A stretch of DNA of 64,000 nucleotides from JAILZP01 sp037444185 (lineage in GTDB: Bacteria; Bacillota; Desulfotomaculia; Desulfotomaculales; Desulfocucumaceae). The notes beneath the pieces were generated by a model. That model was not told where the DNA came from and did not search any database. It saw nothing but the letters and a program-made list of their open reading frames with translations. The translations under genes were made by a program, and so were the position numbers. Position 1 is the first letter of the stretch. Each line of letters starts with the position of its first letter. Location: assembly GCA_037444185.1 (NCBI GenBank), contig JBBIMW010000007.1, positions 11,957 through 75,956 of the forward strand, given 5' to 3'. Below, one piece after another: positions 9,053 through 16,811 of the stretch.

Positions 9053-9973
9053 ATGTATTATTATATTGACAGCTTCATCCACTACCTGGATGTGGAAAGG
9101 AATTATTCAACCCACACCGTGTTCAGCTACCGCCGCGATCTTTTTCACGGGGTGGATTTTTTTGCCGGCGCTCTGGGCAAAAAGGATTCTCTATTGAGTC
9201 CGGAGGACTTGAATGTCAGCCTGATGAGGTCTTACCTGGGAGACCTTTTTTACAGCGGTATGGCCAAGAGCTCCATATCCAGGCGTCTTGCGGCCTGGAG
9301 GTCCTTTTACCGCTATCTGGGGCGGGAGGGGCTGGTGGATAAGAATCCTTTGAAAGGGCTGACTTCTCTCAAGCGCGGGAAGAAACTCCCCCATTTTCTG
9401 TTCAAGGACCAGTGCGCCGCCCTGGTGGAGTCGCCCGGCGGCGGAGACCCGTTGGCATTGAGGGACCGGGCGTTGCTGGAGACGCTGTACTCTTCTGGCA
9501 TACGGGTGGGGGAGTTGGTCGGCCTGAATGTTGAGAATATAAGCCTTTCCGGCGGTGAGCTGCTCGTGATGGGCAAGGGGGCCAGGGAGCGGGTGGCCCC
9601 TTTGGGGAGGTATGCGGTGGAGGCGCTGTTCCTGTATCTGGAAACCGCCAGGCCCAGACTGATCCGGGACGATGGGGAAAGGGCGGTGTTTATAAATTGC
9701 AGGGGAGGCCGGATTACCGACCGGGGGGTCAGAAAAATAGTTAAAAAGTATGCCGGCAGACTGGGCATGCAGCACAATGTAAGTCCCCACACCATGCGGC
9801 ACACCTTTGCCACCCACATGCTGGACGGGGGCGCCGACCTAAGGGTGGTACAGGAGATATTGGGGCATAAAAACCTCTCCACCACTCAGATTTATACTCA
9901 CCTGACCAGGGATCGCCTGAAAGAGATATATTTAAAATGCCACCCGAGGGTTAAAATAGATGACAACAAATAG
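9053..9973 (+). CDS. xerC: Tyrosine recombinase XerC (CodV-like)
   Basis: Site-specific recombinase that resolves chromosome dimers at dif. From the ATG at 9053 it has 306 residues. It has an N-terminal SAM-like core-binding domain (YYYIDSFIHYLDVERNYS...) and a catalytic domain with Arg151 (GIRVGEL), the HTMRHTFATHML box, GHKNLSTTQ and nucleophile Tyr281 (IYTH). The position before hslV-hslU-codY matches codV of Bacillus subtilis, which supports XerC over other integrases. The extended frame from 8981 overlaps trmFO and is not needed; a G-rich SD precedes 9053. Confidence 0.94.
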   Translation: MYYYIDSFIHYLDVERNYSTHTVFSYRRDLFHGVDFFAGALGKKDSLLSPEDLNVSLMRSYLGDLFYSGMAKSSISRRLAAWRSFYRYLGREGLVDKNPLKGLTSLKRGKKLPHFLFKDQCAALVESPGGGDPLALRDRALLETLYSSGIRVGELVGLNVENISLSGGELLVMGKGARERVAPLGRYAVEALFLYLETARPRLIRDDGERAVFINCRGGRITDRGVRKIVKKYAGRLGMQHNVSPHTMRHTFATHMLDGGADLRVVQEILGHKNLSTTQIYTHLTRDRLKEIYLKCHPRVKIDDNK

Positions 9974-10019
9974 CCGGTTAATGAAAGAATTTAATTCCAT
10001 TTACGAAAGGAAGAGTCCG

Positions 10020-10550
10020 ATGTTTCATTCTACCACTATTGTGGCGGTAAAAAAGGGCGGGTCGGTGGCCATGGCCGGGGACGGCCAGGTCACCTTCGGG
10101 CAGAACACCGTGCTGAAGCACAGGGCCAGGAAACTCCGCCGGCTGCATAACGGGGCGGTGCTGGCGGGATTTGCCGGTTCTGTGGCTGACGCCTTCACGC
10201 TTTTTGAAAAATTCGAGGGTAAACTGGAGGCATACCGGGGCAATTTGCAGCGGGCAGCCGTGGAGCTGGCCAAAGACTGGCGCATGGACAGGGTTTTGAG
10301 GCGGCTGGAAGCGCTTTTGGTGGTGGCCGACAGGCAAAACCTGCTGGTTCTTTCAGGCGGGGGGGAGGTAATCGAGCCGGACGACGGCATAGTGGCCATA
10401 GGGTCCGGCGGAGCTTACGCCCTGGCGGCCGCCAGGGCCCTGGCCGGGCACACCGGGTTGACGGCGGCCGACATTGCCGCCAAATCTCTGGGTATTGCGG
10501 CGGAAATATGTGTTTACACGAACACCGAAATAACGGTGGAAGAACTGTGA
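10020..10550 (+). CDS. hslV: ATP-dependent protease subunit HslV (ClpQ)
   Basis: Peptidase ring of the HslUV two-component protease. From the ATG at 10020 (SD GAAAGGAAGAG) it has 176 residues, the usual length. The N-terminus MFHSTTIVAVKKGG places the catalytic Thr of TTIVAV four residues in, so removal of a short propeptide would expose it, as in other Firmicutes ClpQ proteins. Other family features are GDGQVTFG, RKLRRL, GFAGSVADAFTLFEKFE and IGSGGAYALAAARAL. A longer frame from 9960 overlaps the end of xerC and is unlikely. It forms an operon with hslU. Confidence 0.95.
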   Translation: MFHSTTIVAVKKGGSVAMAGDGQVTFGQNTVLKHRARKLRRLHNGAVLAGFAGSVADAFTLFEKFEGKLEAYRGNLQRAAVELAKDWRMDRVLRRLEALLVVADRQNLLVLSGGGEVIEPDDGIVAIGSGGAYALAAARALAGHTGLTAADIAAKSLGIAAEICVYTNTEITVEEL

Positions 10551-10626
10551 ACATTATGCCCTCTTGCCCGGATACACTGAATCTGCAGCTCCATTTTAAT
10601 TAAAAAACCCGGGAGGTTGCTATATT

Positions 10627-12027
10627 ATGGAAAGCCTTACTCCCCATGAAATTGTGGCAGAGCTTGACAAATACATTGTGGGCCAGAAAAAGGCCAAGAA
10701 GGCAGTGGCCATAGCATTGAGAAACCGCTACCGGAGAACAATGCTCTCCGCAGACCTGAAGGATGAAGTGGTGCCAAAGAATATATTGATGATTGGCCCC
10801 ACCGGAGTGGGCAAAACCGAAATAGCCCGCCGTCTGGCCAGATTGGTGAAGGCCCCCTTTGTCAAGGTGGAGGCCACCAAATTTACCGAGGTGGGCTACG
10901 TTGGACGGGATGTGGAAAGCATGGTGCGGGAACTGGTGGAGACCTCGATACGCATGGTGCGGTCCGAAAAGATGGCCAAAGTTGAAGAAAGGGCAAAGAA
11001 GATGGCCGATGACAGAATTATTGAAATTATGGCCCCCCTGCCCAGGCACGATATCCACCTTAAAAATCCGCTGGAACTGATTTTTGGGGGCGCCAAGCAG
11101 CAGGATGGCCAGGCCCACCGTGAAGGCGACCAGCTTGCCCGCAGGGTCGAGTTTGAAAGGGAAAGCCTGCGGGAAAAGCTGGTCCGCGGAGAACTGGAGA
11201 GCGAGTATTTGGAAATTGAGGTGGAGGAAAGCTCCACCCCCATGCTGGAGGTTTTTTCGGGGGCCGGCGTGGAGGAAATGGGCATCAACATTCAGGATAT
11301 GCTGGGCAACCTTTTCCCCAAGAAAAAGAAAAGAAGAAGAGTCACCGTTGCCGACGCCCGCAAGATACTGATCCAGCAAGAGGCCCAGAAACTTATCGAC
11401 ATGGACGAGGTTACCTCCGAGGCGGTGAGGAGGGCTGAGGAGAGCGGTATTATCTTTCTTGACGAAATAGACAAAATAGCGGTGAGGGACGGGTTATCCG
11501 GTCCGGATGTTTCCCGGGGCGGGGTGCAGCGCGATATACTGCCCATCGTGGAGGGGTCCACGGTGGTTACAAAATACGGTCCGGTAAAAACAGATCACGT
11601 GCTGTTTGTAGCCGCCGGAGCATTCCACATGTCGAAGCCGTCGGACCTGATACCCGAGTTGCAGGGGCGCTTTCCCATCAGGGTGGAGCTGGACAGTCTC
11701 AACGAGGAGGATTTTCTGCAGATTTTGACAGAGCCCCAGAATTCCCTGATCAAGCAGTACACCGCTCTATTGGCCACAGAGGGCATGAATGTGGAATTTT
11801 CACAAAATTCCCTTGTCGAAATAGCCAAAATAGCTTATACTGTTAATGGGCAGACGGAAAATATAGGCGCCAGAAGGCTTCACACAATAATGGAAAAGCT
11901 TTTGGAGGATTTGTCTTTTGACGCCCCTGTAATGAAAGAAAAGAATATTGTCATCGACCGGGACTATGTTGCCGGCAAGCTGGACGAAGTGGCTAAAAAC
12001 GAGGACCTGAGCCGTTATATACTTTGA
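10627..12027 (+). CDS. hslU: ATP-dependent protease ATPase subunit HslU (ClpY)
   Basis: AAA+ unfoldase that feeds substrates into HslV. The 466-residue protein has Walker A GPTGVGKT at 57-64, the pore loop GYVGRD, the inserted I domain (about residues 110-240, with the charged KKKKRRR stretch), Walker B IIFLDEID, the sensor region and a C-terminal DLSRYIL tail that docks into HslV. Start ATG has SD GGGAGG 8 nt upstream. Length and order match clpQ-clpY-codY of Firmicutes. Confidence 0.97.
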   Translation: MESLTPHEIVAELDKYIVGQKKAKKAVAIALRNRYRRTMLSADLKDEVVPKNILMIGPTGVGKTEIARRLARLVKAPFVKVEATKFTEVGYVGRDVESMVRELVETSIRMVRSEKMAKVEERAKKMADDRIIEIMAPLPRHDIHLKNPLELIFGGAKQQDGQAHREGDQLARRVEFERESLREKLVRGELESEYLEIEVEESSTPMLEVFSGAGVEEMGINIQDMLGNLFPKKKKRRRVTVADARKILIQQEAQKLIDMDEVTSEAVRRAEESGIIFLDEIDKIAVRDGLSGPDVSRGGVQRDILPIVEGSTVVTKYGPVKTDHVLFVAAGAFHMSKPSDLIPELQGRFPIRVELDSLNEEDFLQILTEPQNSLIKQYTALLATEGMNVEFSQNSLVEIAKIAYTVNGQTENIGARRLHTIMEKLLEDLSFDAPVMKEKNIVIDRDYVAGKLDEVAKNEDLSRYIL

Positions 12028-12046
12028 GGAGGGAGCTGTTTTTCAA

Positions 12047-12832
12047 TTGAGGGACTTGCTGGAGAAGACACGCTCAATAAACAAGTTGCTTCAGAAATCT
12101 GCCGGGTATCCCGTGGATTACAAGGAAATAGCAGCCATTCTCAGCGATAATATAGGCTGCAGCGTATATATCACAGACAGGCGGGGTAAGACATTGGGCC
12201 ACCAGTACCTGAAGGGTTTTACGTGTGAGATAATGAGGGACATAGTGGAGTCTCCCGAAGGGTTTCCTGAGGATTATAATGAAAGCCTGCTGCGCATGAG
12301 CGAAACAAATGCCAATTTCTGTCAGACTGACAATGTTTGTGTTTTCTGTCACGAAAAAAAATGCAGGTTCAGTAACAAGGTCACCACAGTGGTGCCCATA
12401 GTGGGCGCGGGATCCCGCCTGGGCACCCTGGTGCTGGCCAAATTTGATCAGTACTTCACCGATGAGGATTTGATACTGGCTGAATACGGCGCCACCGTGG
12501 TGGGCATGGAGATACTGAGGGCCAGGGCCGGGCGTATGGAGGAAGAGGCCCGCAAGCGGGCGGCGGTGCAGATTGCCCTGGGTACACTGTCATATTCCGA
12601 GCTGGATGCCGTTCAGCACATCTTCAAACAGCTGGAGGGTGATGAAGGCCTGTTGGTGGCCAGCAAGATAGCCGATCGGGTGGGCATTACCAGGAGCGTG
12701 ATAGTGAACGCCCTGCGCAAGTTTGAAAGCGCGGGGGTTATAGAGTCCAAGTCCCTGGGTATGAAGGGCACCTACATCAGGGTGCTCAACGACAGACTGC
12801 TGGAAGAACTGGACAGGATGAAGCAGCATTAG
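12047..12832 (+). CDS. codY: GTP-sensing global transcriptional repressor CodY
   Basis: CodY senses GTP and branched-chain amino acids and represses stationary-phase and nutrient-uptake genes. The 261-residue protein has an N-terminal GAF domain (LLEKTRSINKLLQ ... GCSVYITDRRGKTLGHQY ... TTVVPIVGAGSRLGTLVLAKF) and a C-terminal winged helix with the recognition-helix region ASKIADRVGITRSVIVNALRK. The TTG start has SD AGGAGGGAG. Unusual is a cysteine cluster in the GAF domain: C92, C98, C101 and C106 (C-x5-C-x2-C-x4-C), which looks able to bind a metal. The gene ends the xerC-hslVU-codY operon; azlCD, typical CodY targets, occur at 60.3-61.3 kb. Confidence 0.95.
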   Translation: MRDLLEKTRSINKLLQKSAGYPVDYKEIAAILSDNIGCSVYITDRRGKTLGHQYLKGFTCEIMRDIVESPEGFPEDYNESLLRMSETNANFCQTDNVCVFCHEKKCRFSNKVTTVVPIVGAGSRLGTLVLAKFDQYFTDEDLILAEYGATVVGMEILRARAGRMEEEARKRAAVQIALGTLSYSELDAVQHIFKQLEGDEGLLVASKIADRVGITRSVIVNALRKFESAGVIESKSLGMKGTYIRVLNDRLLEELDRMKQH

Positions 12833-12870
12833 GAGAGTGTTGCATGCAGGTAAAGCCGGATACGGCCTCC
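12832..12870. mobile_element. MITE-like element, short copy next to codY stop
   Basis: A 39-bp copy that begins GGAGAGTGTTGC at the codY stop codon, continues with AAAGCCGGATACGGC and ends in CCTCC. The same segments occur at 38393 and, on the opposite strand, inside 61384-61549. It therefore looks like an internally deleted member of the same family. Confidence 0.5.
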
Positions 12871-12918
12871 TTATCCTGCAATGCTTATTCTGTTGGAATC
12901 CGGAATCCAGAATGAAAA

Positions 12919-13028
12919 AACTTAGGTAACCGGTACCTAAGTTTTCGTTTCCGGTATATTGCCCTTCTGACCCCTTCTCCCCTTCGATACCATATCCCAA
13001 GGTCCCGTTCTCCCGAAAGGGAGATTTT
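12919..13028. repeat. Dispersed palindromic repeat, copy B (with terminator hairpin)
   Basis: The palindrome (arms AACTTAGGTA / TACCTAAGTT around ACCGG) is at 12919-12943, extended by two more A:T pairs. A block at 12951-12993 (CCGGTATAT..GCCCTT..) is shared with 35774-35816. The CTCCC-GAAA-GGGAG hairpin with a T-rich tail follows at 13010-13028. It lies in the 559-bp gap between codY and rpsB and could end the codY transcript. Confidence 0.78.
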
Positions 13029-13093
13029 TCTAATGTATAGGAAACTTTGCTTGCATTATTACTTGTGGATAAGTTTTCTATGCATGGGGGTTT

Positions 13094-13169
13094 GTAAGGG
13101 GGTGCGCCCCCTTACGATTGCGGGGTGCTCAGGACGCGCAGCGTCCGTCGAAGGGGCGGCAGCCCCTGG
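13094..13169. repeat. Three consecutive perfect GC-rich hairpins upstream of rpsB
   Basis: Three back-to-back inverted repeats: GTAAGGGGG/CCCCCTTAC with loop TGCG (13094-13115), GGACGC/GCGTCC (13132-13146) and AGGGGC/GCCCCT (13154-13169). They lie upstream of the likely rpsB promoter, so they are probably not part of the rpsB leader. They may be a repeat element or a structured RNA. The 125-codon ORF crossing them shows no protein-like features. Confidence 0.6.
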
Positions 13170-13244
13170 CGAACAAGAAAAGCGATACTTTTTTCAGCTA
13201 TTAGGCGATGAAATCGAATTTGTTCACAGCCCCCCAGGTCCGCC

Positions 13245-13274
13245 TTGCCAAAGGATGCATATTTATGTTAGAAT
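13245..13274 (+). promoter_or_regulatory. Sigma-A-type promoter for rpsB operon
   Basis: TTGCCA at 13245-13250, an 18-bp spacer and TAGAAT at 13269-13274. It lies about 120 bp upstream of rpsB, leaving a G+C-rich leader that may carry S2 autoregulation. Confidence 0.6.
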
Positions 13275-13391
13275 ACAACCTGGCATGAACTACGCACGCC
13301 GCCGGATTCCGGGCGAGGGTGCCCCGGGCGGGGCTTTGCCGGAGATGATGGCGGCGGAGGATGTAAAACCAGTCGGGAAGGAGGTGTACCA

Positions 13392-14114
13392 ATGGCTGTT
13401 ATCTCAATGAAGCAACTCCTGGAAGCGGGGGTTCACTTCGGACACCAGACCAGAAGGTGGAACCCCAAGATGGCGCCTTATATATTTACCGACCGCAACG
13501 GTATTTATATCATCGATTTGCAGAAGACGGTGCGTAAGGTGGATGAGGCTTACGATTTTGTCAAGTCTTTGTCCGCCGGCGGCGAGACCATACTCTTCGT
13601 GGGGACCAAGAAGCAGGCCCAGGAAGCGGTCAGGGAAGAAGCTGAAAAGTGCGGCATGTTTTACGTAAATCAGCGCTGGTTGGGGGGAATGTTGACCAAT
13701 TTCCAGACCATACGCCGCCGCATTGAAAGGTTGCACGAACTGGAGCGGATGGAGGCCGGCGGCAGGATGAACCTTCTGCCCAAGAAGGAAGTGGCCGAGC
13801 TGCTGCATGAAAAAGACCGGCTGACCAAGTTCCTGGGTGGCATTAAGGATATGCGCCGCCTTCCCGCCGCCCTTTTTATCATCGACCCCCGCAAGGAGAG
13901 GATTGCTGTGGCGGAAGCCCGCAAGCTGGGCATTCCTATCGTGGCAATCGTGGATACCAACTGTGATCCTGATGAAGTTGACTATGTAATACCGGGCAAC
14001 GACGACGCCATCAGGGCGGTCAGGCTTCTCACCAGCAAAATGGCTGAGGCGGTGCTGGAAGGTAAACAGGGAGAGCAGTACGGTCAGGGGGAACAGGTGG
14101 AGGAACAGCAGTAA
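13392..14114 (+). CDS. rpsB: 30S ribosomal protein S2
   Basis: S2 of the small subunit, needed for S1/mRNA docking. The 240-residue protein has the hallmark start SMKQLLEAGVHFGHQTRRWNPKM, then YIFTDRNGIYIIDLQKT, RWLGGMLTNFQT and DPRKERIAVAEARKLGIPIVAIVDTN(C)DPD motifs. The C-terminus ends in a short Gln/Glu-rich tail. SD GGAGGTGT is 5 nt before the ATG. It heads the rpsB-tsf-pyrH-frr cluster. Confidence 0.97.
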   Translation: MAVISMKQLLEAGVHFGHQTRRWNPKMAPYIFTDRNGIYIIDLQKTVRKVDEAYDFVKSLSAGGETILFVGTKKQAQEAVREEAEKCGMFYVNQRWLGGMLTNFQTIRRRIERLHELERMEAGGRMNLLPKKEVAELLHEKDRLTKFLGGIKDMRRLPAALFIIDPRKERIAVAEARKLGIPIVAIVDTNCDPDEVDYVIPGNDDAIRAVRLLTSKMAEAVLEGKQGEQYGQGEQVEEQQ

Positions 14115-14128
14115 CCGTGATTTGCCGG

Positions 14129-14261
14129 GTGGGGGCGCTTGGTCGGTGGTTGGTGGTTGGTCGTCGGACGCCGGTTGGCTGACATTTGACATTGGGTCGG
14201 ATATCAGCGGAGCTTGCGGCCGGAGGCCCGCGATCGGCGGCTGAGAGCGCCCCCGCTTTTT
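14129..14261 (+). terminator. Long-armed hairpin with T tract after rpsB
   Basis: GGGGGCGCT at 14131-14139 pairs with AGCGCCCCC at 14246-14254, followed by GCTTTTT. The arms enclose about 106 nt containing a GT-rich run (repeated GGTTGGT) and smaller inverted repeats. It may be a partial terminator between rpsB and tsf. The 281-bp gap holds no gene. Confidence 0.45.
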
Positions 14262-14395
14262 AATGGTGATTCCGGATTTCATTCCCCCGTGCGGTGCCGC
14301 CTGCGCCGGGCTTTGGTTTGGCTGGTCTTTTTTTGGGAGATAATACATATTGTCTGTGATGTCATGATTAATTGAATATACAAGGGGGATTTATA

Positions 14396-15052
14396 ATGGC
14401 GGAAATTAGCGCGGCTCTGGTGAAAGAGCTCCGCGAAAGAACCGGGGCCGGGATGATGGATTGCAAAAAGGCCCTGGCTGAAAACAACGGGGATCTGGAA
14501 AAGGCCGTGGACTTTCTCAGGGAGAAGGGATTGGCCGCAGCGGCCAAAAAGGCCGGCAGGATTACAGCGGATGGTCTGGTGGAGTCGTATATTCATGGCG
14601 GTGGGCGCATCGGGGTGTTGGTGGAGGTCAATTGTGAAACCGACTTCGTGGCCAAAACCGACGAATTCAAGGCTTTGGTTCGGGACATAGCCATGCAGGT
14701 GGCGGCTTCCAGGCCGGAATACGTGCGGCGGGAGGAAGTGCCCGGGGAAGTAATCGCCAGGGAGAAGGAAATATTGACGGCCCAGGCAGCCAATGAAGGC
14801 AAGCCGGATAAGATAATACAGCGTATGGTGGAGGGCCGGATTGAAAAGTTTTTCAAGGAGGTCTGCCTGCTGGAGCAACCCTTTATCAAGAACCCCGATA
14901 TATCCGTGCAGCAGCTGATAACGGAAAGCATCGCCAAAATCGGGGAAAACATATCCGTGCGCAGGTTTGTAAGGTATGAATTGGGGGAGGGCCTGCAAAA
15001 GCGTCAAAACGATTTCGCCGCAGAAGTGGCCGCCGCCACGAAGATCTGTTAG
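14396..15052 (+). CDS. tsf: Elongation factor Ts
   Basis: Guanine nucleotide exchange factor for EF-Tu. From the ATG at 14396 (SD AAGGGGGAT) it has 218 residues, the short Firmicutes/thermophile type. The N-terminal UBA-like domain reads VKELRERTGAGMMDCKKAL, and the core has VEVNCETDFVAKTDEF, DIAMQVAAS and the closing GENISVRRFVRYELGEGL. The upstream in-frame extension to 14372 has no better SD. Co-operon with pyrH, 58 bp downstream. Confidence 0.97.
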   Translation: MAEISAALVKELRERTGAGMMDCKKALAENNGDLEKAVDFLREKGLAAAAKKAGRITADGLVESYIHGGGRIGVLVEVNCETDFVAKTDEFKALVRDIAMQVAASRPEYVRREEVPGEVIAREKEILTAQAANEGKPDKIIQRMVEGRIEKFFKEVCLLEQPFIKNPDISVQQLITESIAKIGENISVRRFVRYELGEGLQKRQNDFAAEVAAATKIC

Positions 15053-15110
15053 GCTGAAGGAAATATTCCGGCAACTGTAGAATTAGAGAGACGTGGCGGG
15101 AGGTTGTTGA

Positions 15111-15839
15111 ATGAGGACTCCCAAATATCGCCGGGTTGTGTTGAAATTAAGCGGCGAGGCCCTGGCCGGGAATCTGGGGTATGGCATAGACCCCGATGTG
15201 GTCAGTTCCATATCCAATCAGATAGAAGAAATTGCCGAATTGAATGTTCAGATGGCCATTGTGGTGGGGGGGGGGAATATATGGCGGGGGGTGGCCGGCA
15301 GCGCCAAGGGAATGGACAGGGCGACGGCCGATTATATGGGCATGCTGGCCACGGTGATTAACGCCTTGGCCCTCCAGGACGGACTGCAAAAGCAGGGGGT
15401 GGATTCCCGGGTTCAGACAGCCATAGAGATGAGGGCTGTGGCTGAACCTTACATAAGGCGGAGGGCGATCCGGCACATGGAAAAGAGAAGGGTGGTCATA
15501 TTTGCCGCCGGTACGGGAAATCCGTACTTTTCCACGGATACCACAGCGGCGTTGAGGGCCGCCGAGATAGAGGCCGAAGTGATTCTGATGGCCAAGCGCG
15601 TAAACGGTGTTTATGACAGCGACCCCATGAAGAACCATGACGCCAAAAAGTTTGACAGTCTGACGTATATTGAATTGCTGAACAAAGGGCTGGCGGTGAT
15701 GGATGCTACGGCCACATCCCTGTGCATGGACAATAAAATCCCTCTGATTGTTTTTAACCTGAATGACCAGGGAAACATTTTAAAGGCGATTATGGGAGAA
15801 TCTGTTGGAACATACGTTGGGGGTGAATTGATTGGCTAA
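15111..15839 (+). CDS. pyrH: Uridylate kinase (UMP kinase)
   Basis: Converts UMP to UDP. The 242-residue amino-acid-kinase-fold protein has VVLKLSGEALAG near residue 10, IVVGGGNIWRG, the DYMGMLATVINALALQ helix and GTGNPYFSTDTTAALRA, all conserved in bacterial PyrH. ATG start with SD GGGAGG. The last codons overlap the frr start by 8 bp, which implies translational coupling. Confidence 0.97.
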   Translation: MRTPKYRRVVLKLSGEALAGNLGYGIDPDVVSSISNQIEEIAELNVQMAIVVGGGNIWRGVAGSAKGMDRATADYMGMLATVINALALQDGLQKQGVDSRVQTAIEMRAVAEPYIRRRAIRHMEKRRVVIFAAGTGNPYFSTDTTAALRAAEIEAEVILMAKRVNGVYDSDPMKNHDAKKFDSLTYIELLNKGLAVMDATATSLCMDNKIPLIVFNLNDQGNILKAIMGESVGTYVGGELIG

Positions 15840-16389
15840 GGAGATTATTTCTGAAGCGGAAGCCAATATGAAGAAAACCGTGGAAGTGGTTAAAAGGGAG
15901 TTTTCTTCTCTGCGGGCGGGCCGTGCCACCCCGGCTTTACTGGACAAGATCAGTGTAAACTACTATGGCGCCCCGACCCCGGTGAGCCAGATGGCCAATA
16001 TATCGGTACCGGAGGCAAGGCTTCTGGTCATCCAGCCCTGGGACAAATCCACCATCCCCGAAATAGAGAGGGCCATACTTAAATCGGACCTCGGGATTAA
16101 TCCCGCCAGCGACGGAACGGTAATCCGGCTCTCCGTTCCCCAACTCACCCAGGAGAGGCGCCAGGAACTGGTGAAGGTGATCAGAAAGAAGGCGGAAGAA
16201 GGCCGGGTGGCTGTCCGCAATGTGCGCCGGGACGCCAACGAGGTGCTCAAGGCCAGGGAAAAGAAAGGTGAGTTGCCTGAGGACGAGCTGCGCCGGAGCC
16301 AGGATGAGGTGCAGAAGCTTACAGACAAGTACATAAAGGAAATCGATCAGATTACCGCAAATAAAGAACAGGAGATTATGCAGGTTTGA
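15832..16389 (+). CDS. frr: Ribosome recycling factor
   Basis: Splits post-termination ribosomes together with EF-G. The 185-residue protein has the RRF hallmarks VKREFSSLRAGRATPALLDKI, YYGAPTPVSQMANISVPEARLLVIQPWD and the RRDANEVLKA long helix. The TTG start is nested in the end of pyrH (8-bp overlap) and the stop overlaps the next small ORF by 4 bp. Confidence 0.97.
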   Translation: MAKEIISEAEANMKKTVEVVKREFSSLRAGRATPALLDKISVNYYGAPTPVSQMANISVPEARLLVIQPWDKSTIPEIERAILKSDLGINPASDGTVIRLSVPQLTQERRQELVKVIRKKAEEGRVAVRNVRRDANEVLKAREKKGELPEDELRRSQDEVQKLTDKYIKEIDQITANKEQEIMQV

Positions 16390-16595
16390 CCGGGGCCTTG
16401 GAGAAGGAAATACTGGCCCTTCCTTTGGATGAGGCTTTGCTGGCGCTGGAAAAGGCCGGGATTAAGGTTGAGGTGCTGCGCACCGGACCGCCCCGGCTAC
16501 GGCCCGGGGGTACTGGGAGTGAAAGGGTGCTGCGCTTTATATTGAGGGGTGGAACCGGTATTGTCACTGTTGCCCGGGAATCTGCGGAGGGATGA
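16386..16595 (+). CDS. Small hypothetical protein between frr and uppS
   Basis: A 69-residue frame whose TTG start overlaps the frr stop by 4 bp. The sequence has a helical N-terminal half (EKEILALPLDEALLALEKAGI) and a basic, strand-rich C-terminal half (KVEVLRTGPPRL... RVLRFILRGGTGIVTVARE). That layout resembles a compact alpha/beta domain. It is not recognised as a named family. Overlapping coupling to frr and good codon use argue it is expressed. Confidence 0.6.
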   Translation: MTGALEKEILALPLDEALLALEKAGIKVEVLRTGPPRLRPGGTGSERVLRFILRGGTGIVTVARESAEG

Positions 16596-16609
16596 AAGGA
16601 GATGTGCAA

Positions 16610-16702
16610 ATGGCCTGCCGCATCACCGATGAATGTCTGGCCTGCGAAAGCGGCGGCGCCTGTATTGATTCCCGTCCTGCCGGAGCCATTGTTGAAGAAT
16701 AA
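16610..16702 (+). CDS. Remnant or minimal ferredoxin-like peptide (30 residues)
   Basis: A 30-codon ORF with strong SD AAGGAGATG, 6 nt before the ATG, ending TAA. It starts MACRITDECLAC like small clostridial 2[4Fe-4S] ferredoxins and ends CIDSRPAGAIVEE like their second half. Cysteines are at residues 3, 9, 12 and 18. A normal ferredoxin has about 55 residues and two CxxCxxCxxxCP motifs. Here the middle appears deleted, and the motif-ending CP has become RP, so no complete four-cysteine motif remains. It may be a decayed gene or a small metal-binding peptide. A terminator follows. Confidence 0.6.
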   Translation: MACRITDECLACESGGACIDSRPAGAIVEE

Positions 16703-16711
16703 GACACTCCA

Positions 16712-16738
16712 CCCCCCCCGCTTCCGGAGGGGGTTTCT
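16712..16738 (+). terminator. Terminator after frr operon
   Basis: C-rich and G-rich arms (CCCCC... GGGGG) around GCTTCC, followed by TTTCTGG. It lies 10 bp after the ferredoxin-like ORF and before the AT-rich region upstream of uppS. Confidence 0.6.
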
Positions 16739-16811
16739 GGTATAAGATGAGAAATATATTTATTATTGACTTTTCTATAATATAATGATTGTGGATCGGT
16801 AACTCTTTCAG

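Noticed and set aside
13033..13410. 125-codon ORF upstream of and overlapping rpsB
   Set aside because: Runs through three hairpins and the rpsB promoter and SD; composition looks non-coding.
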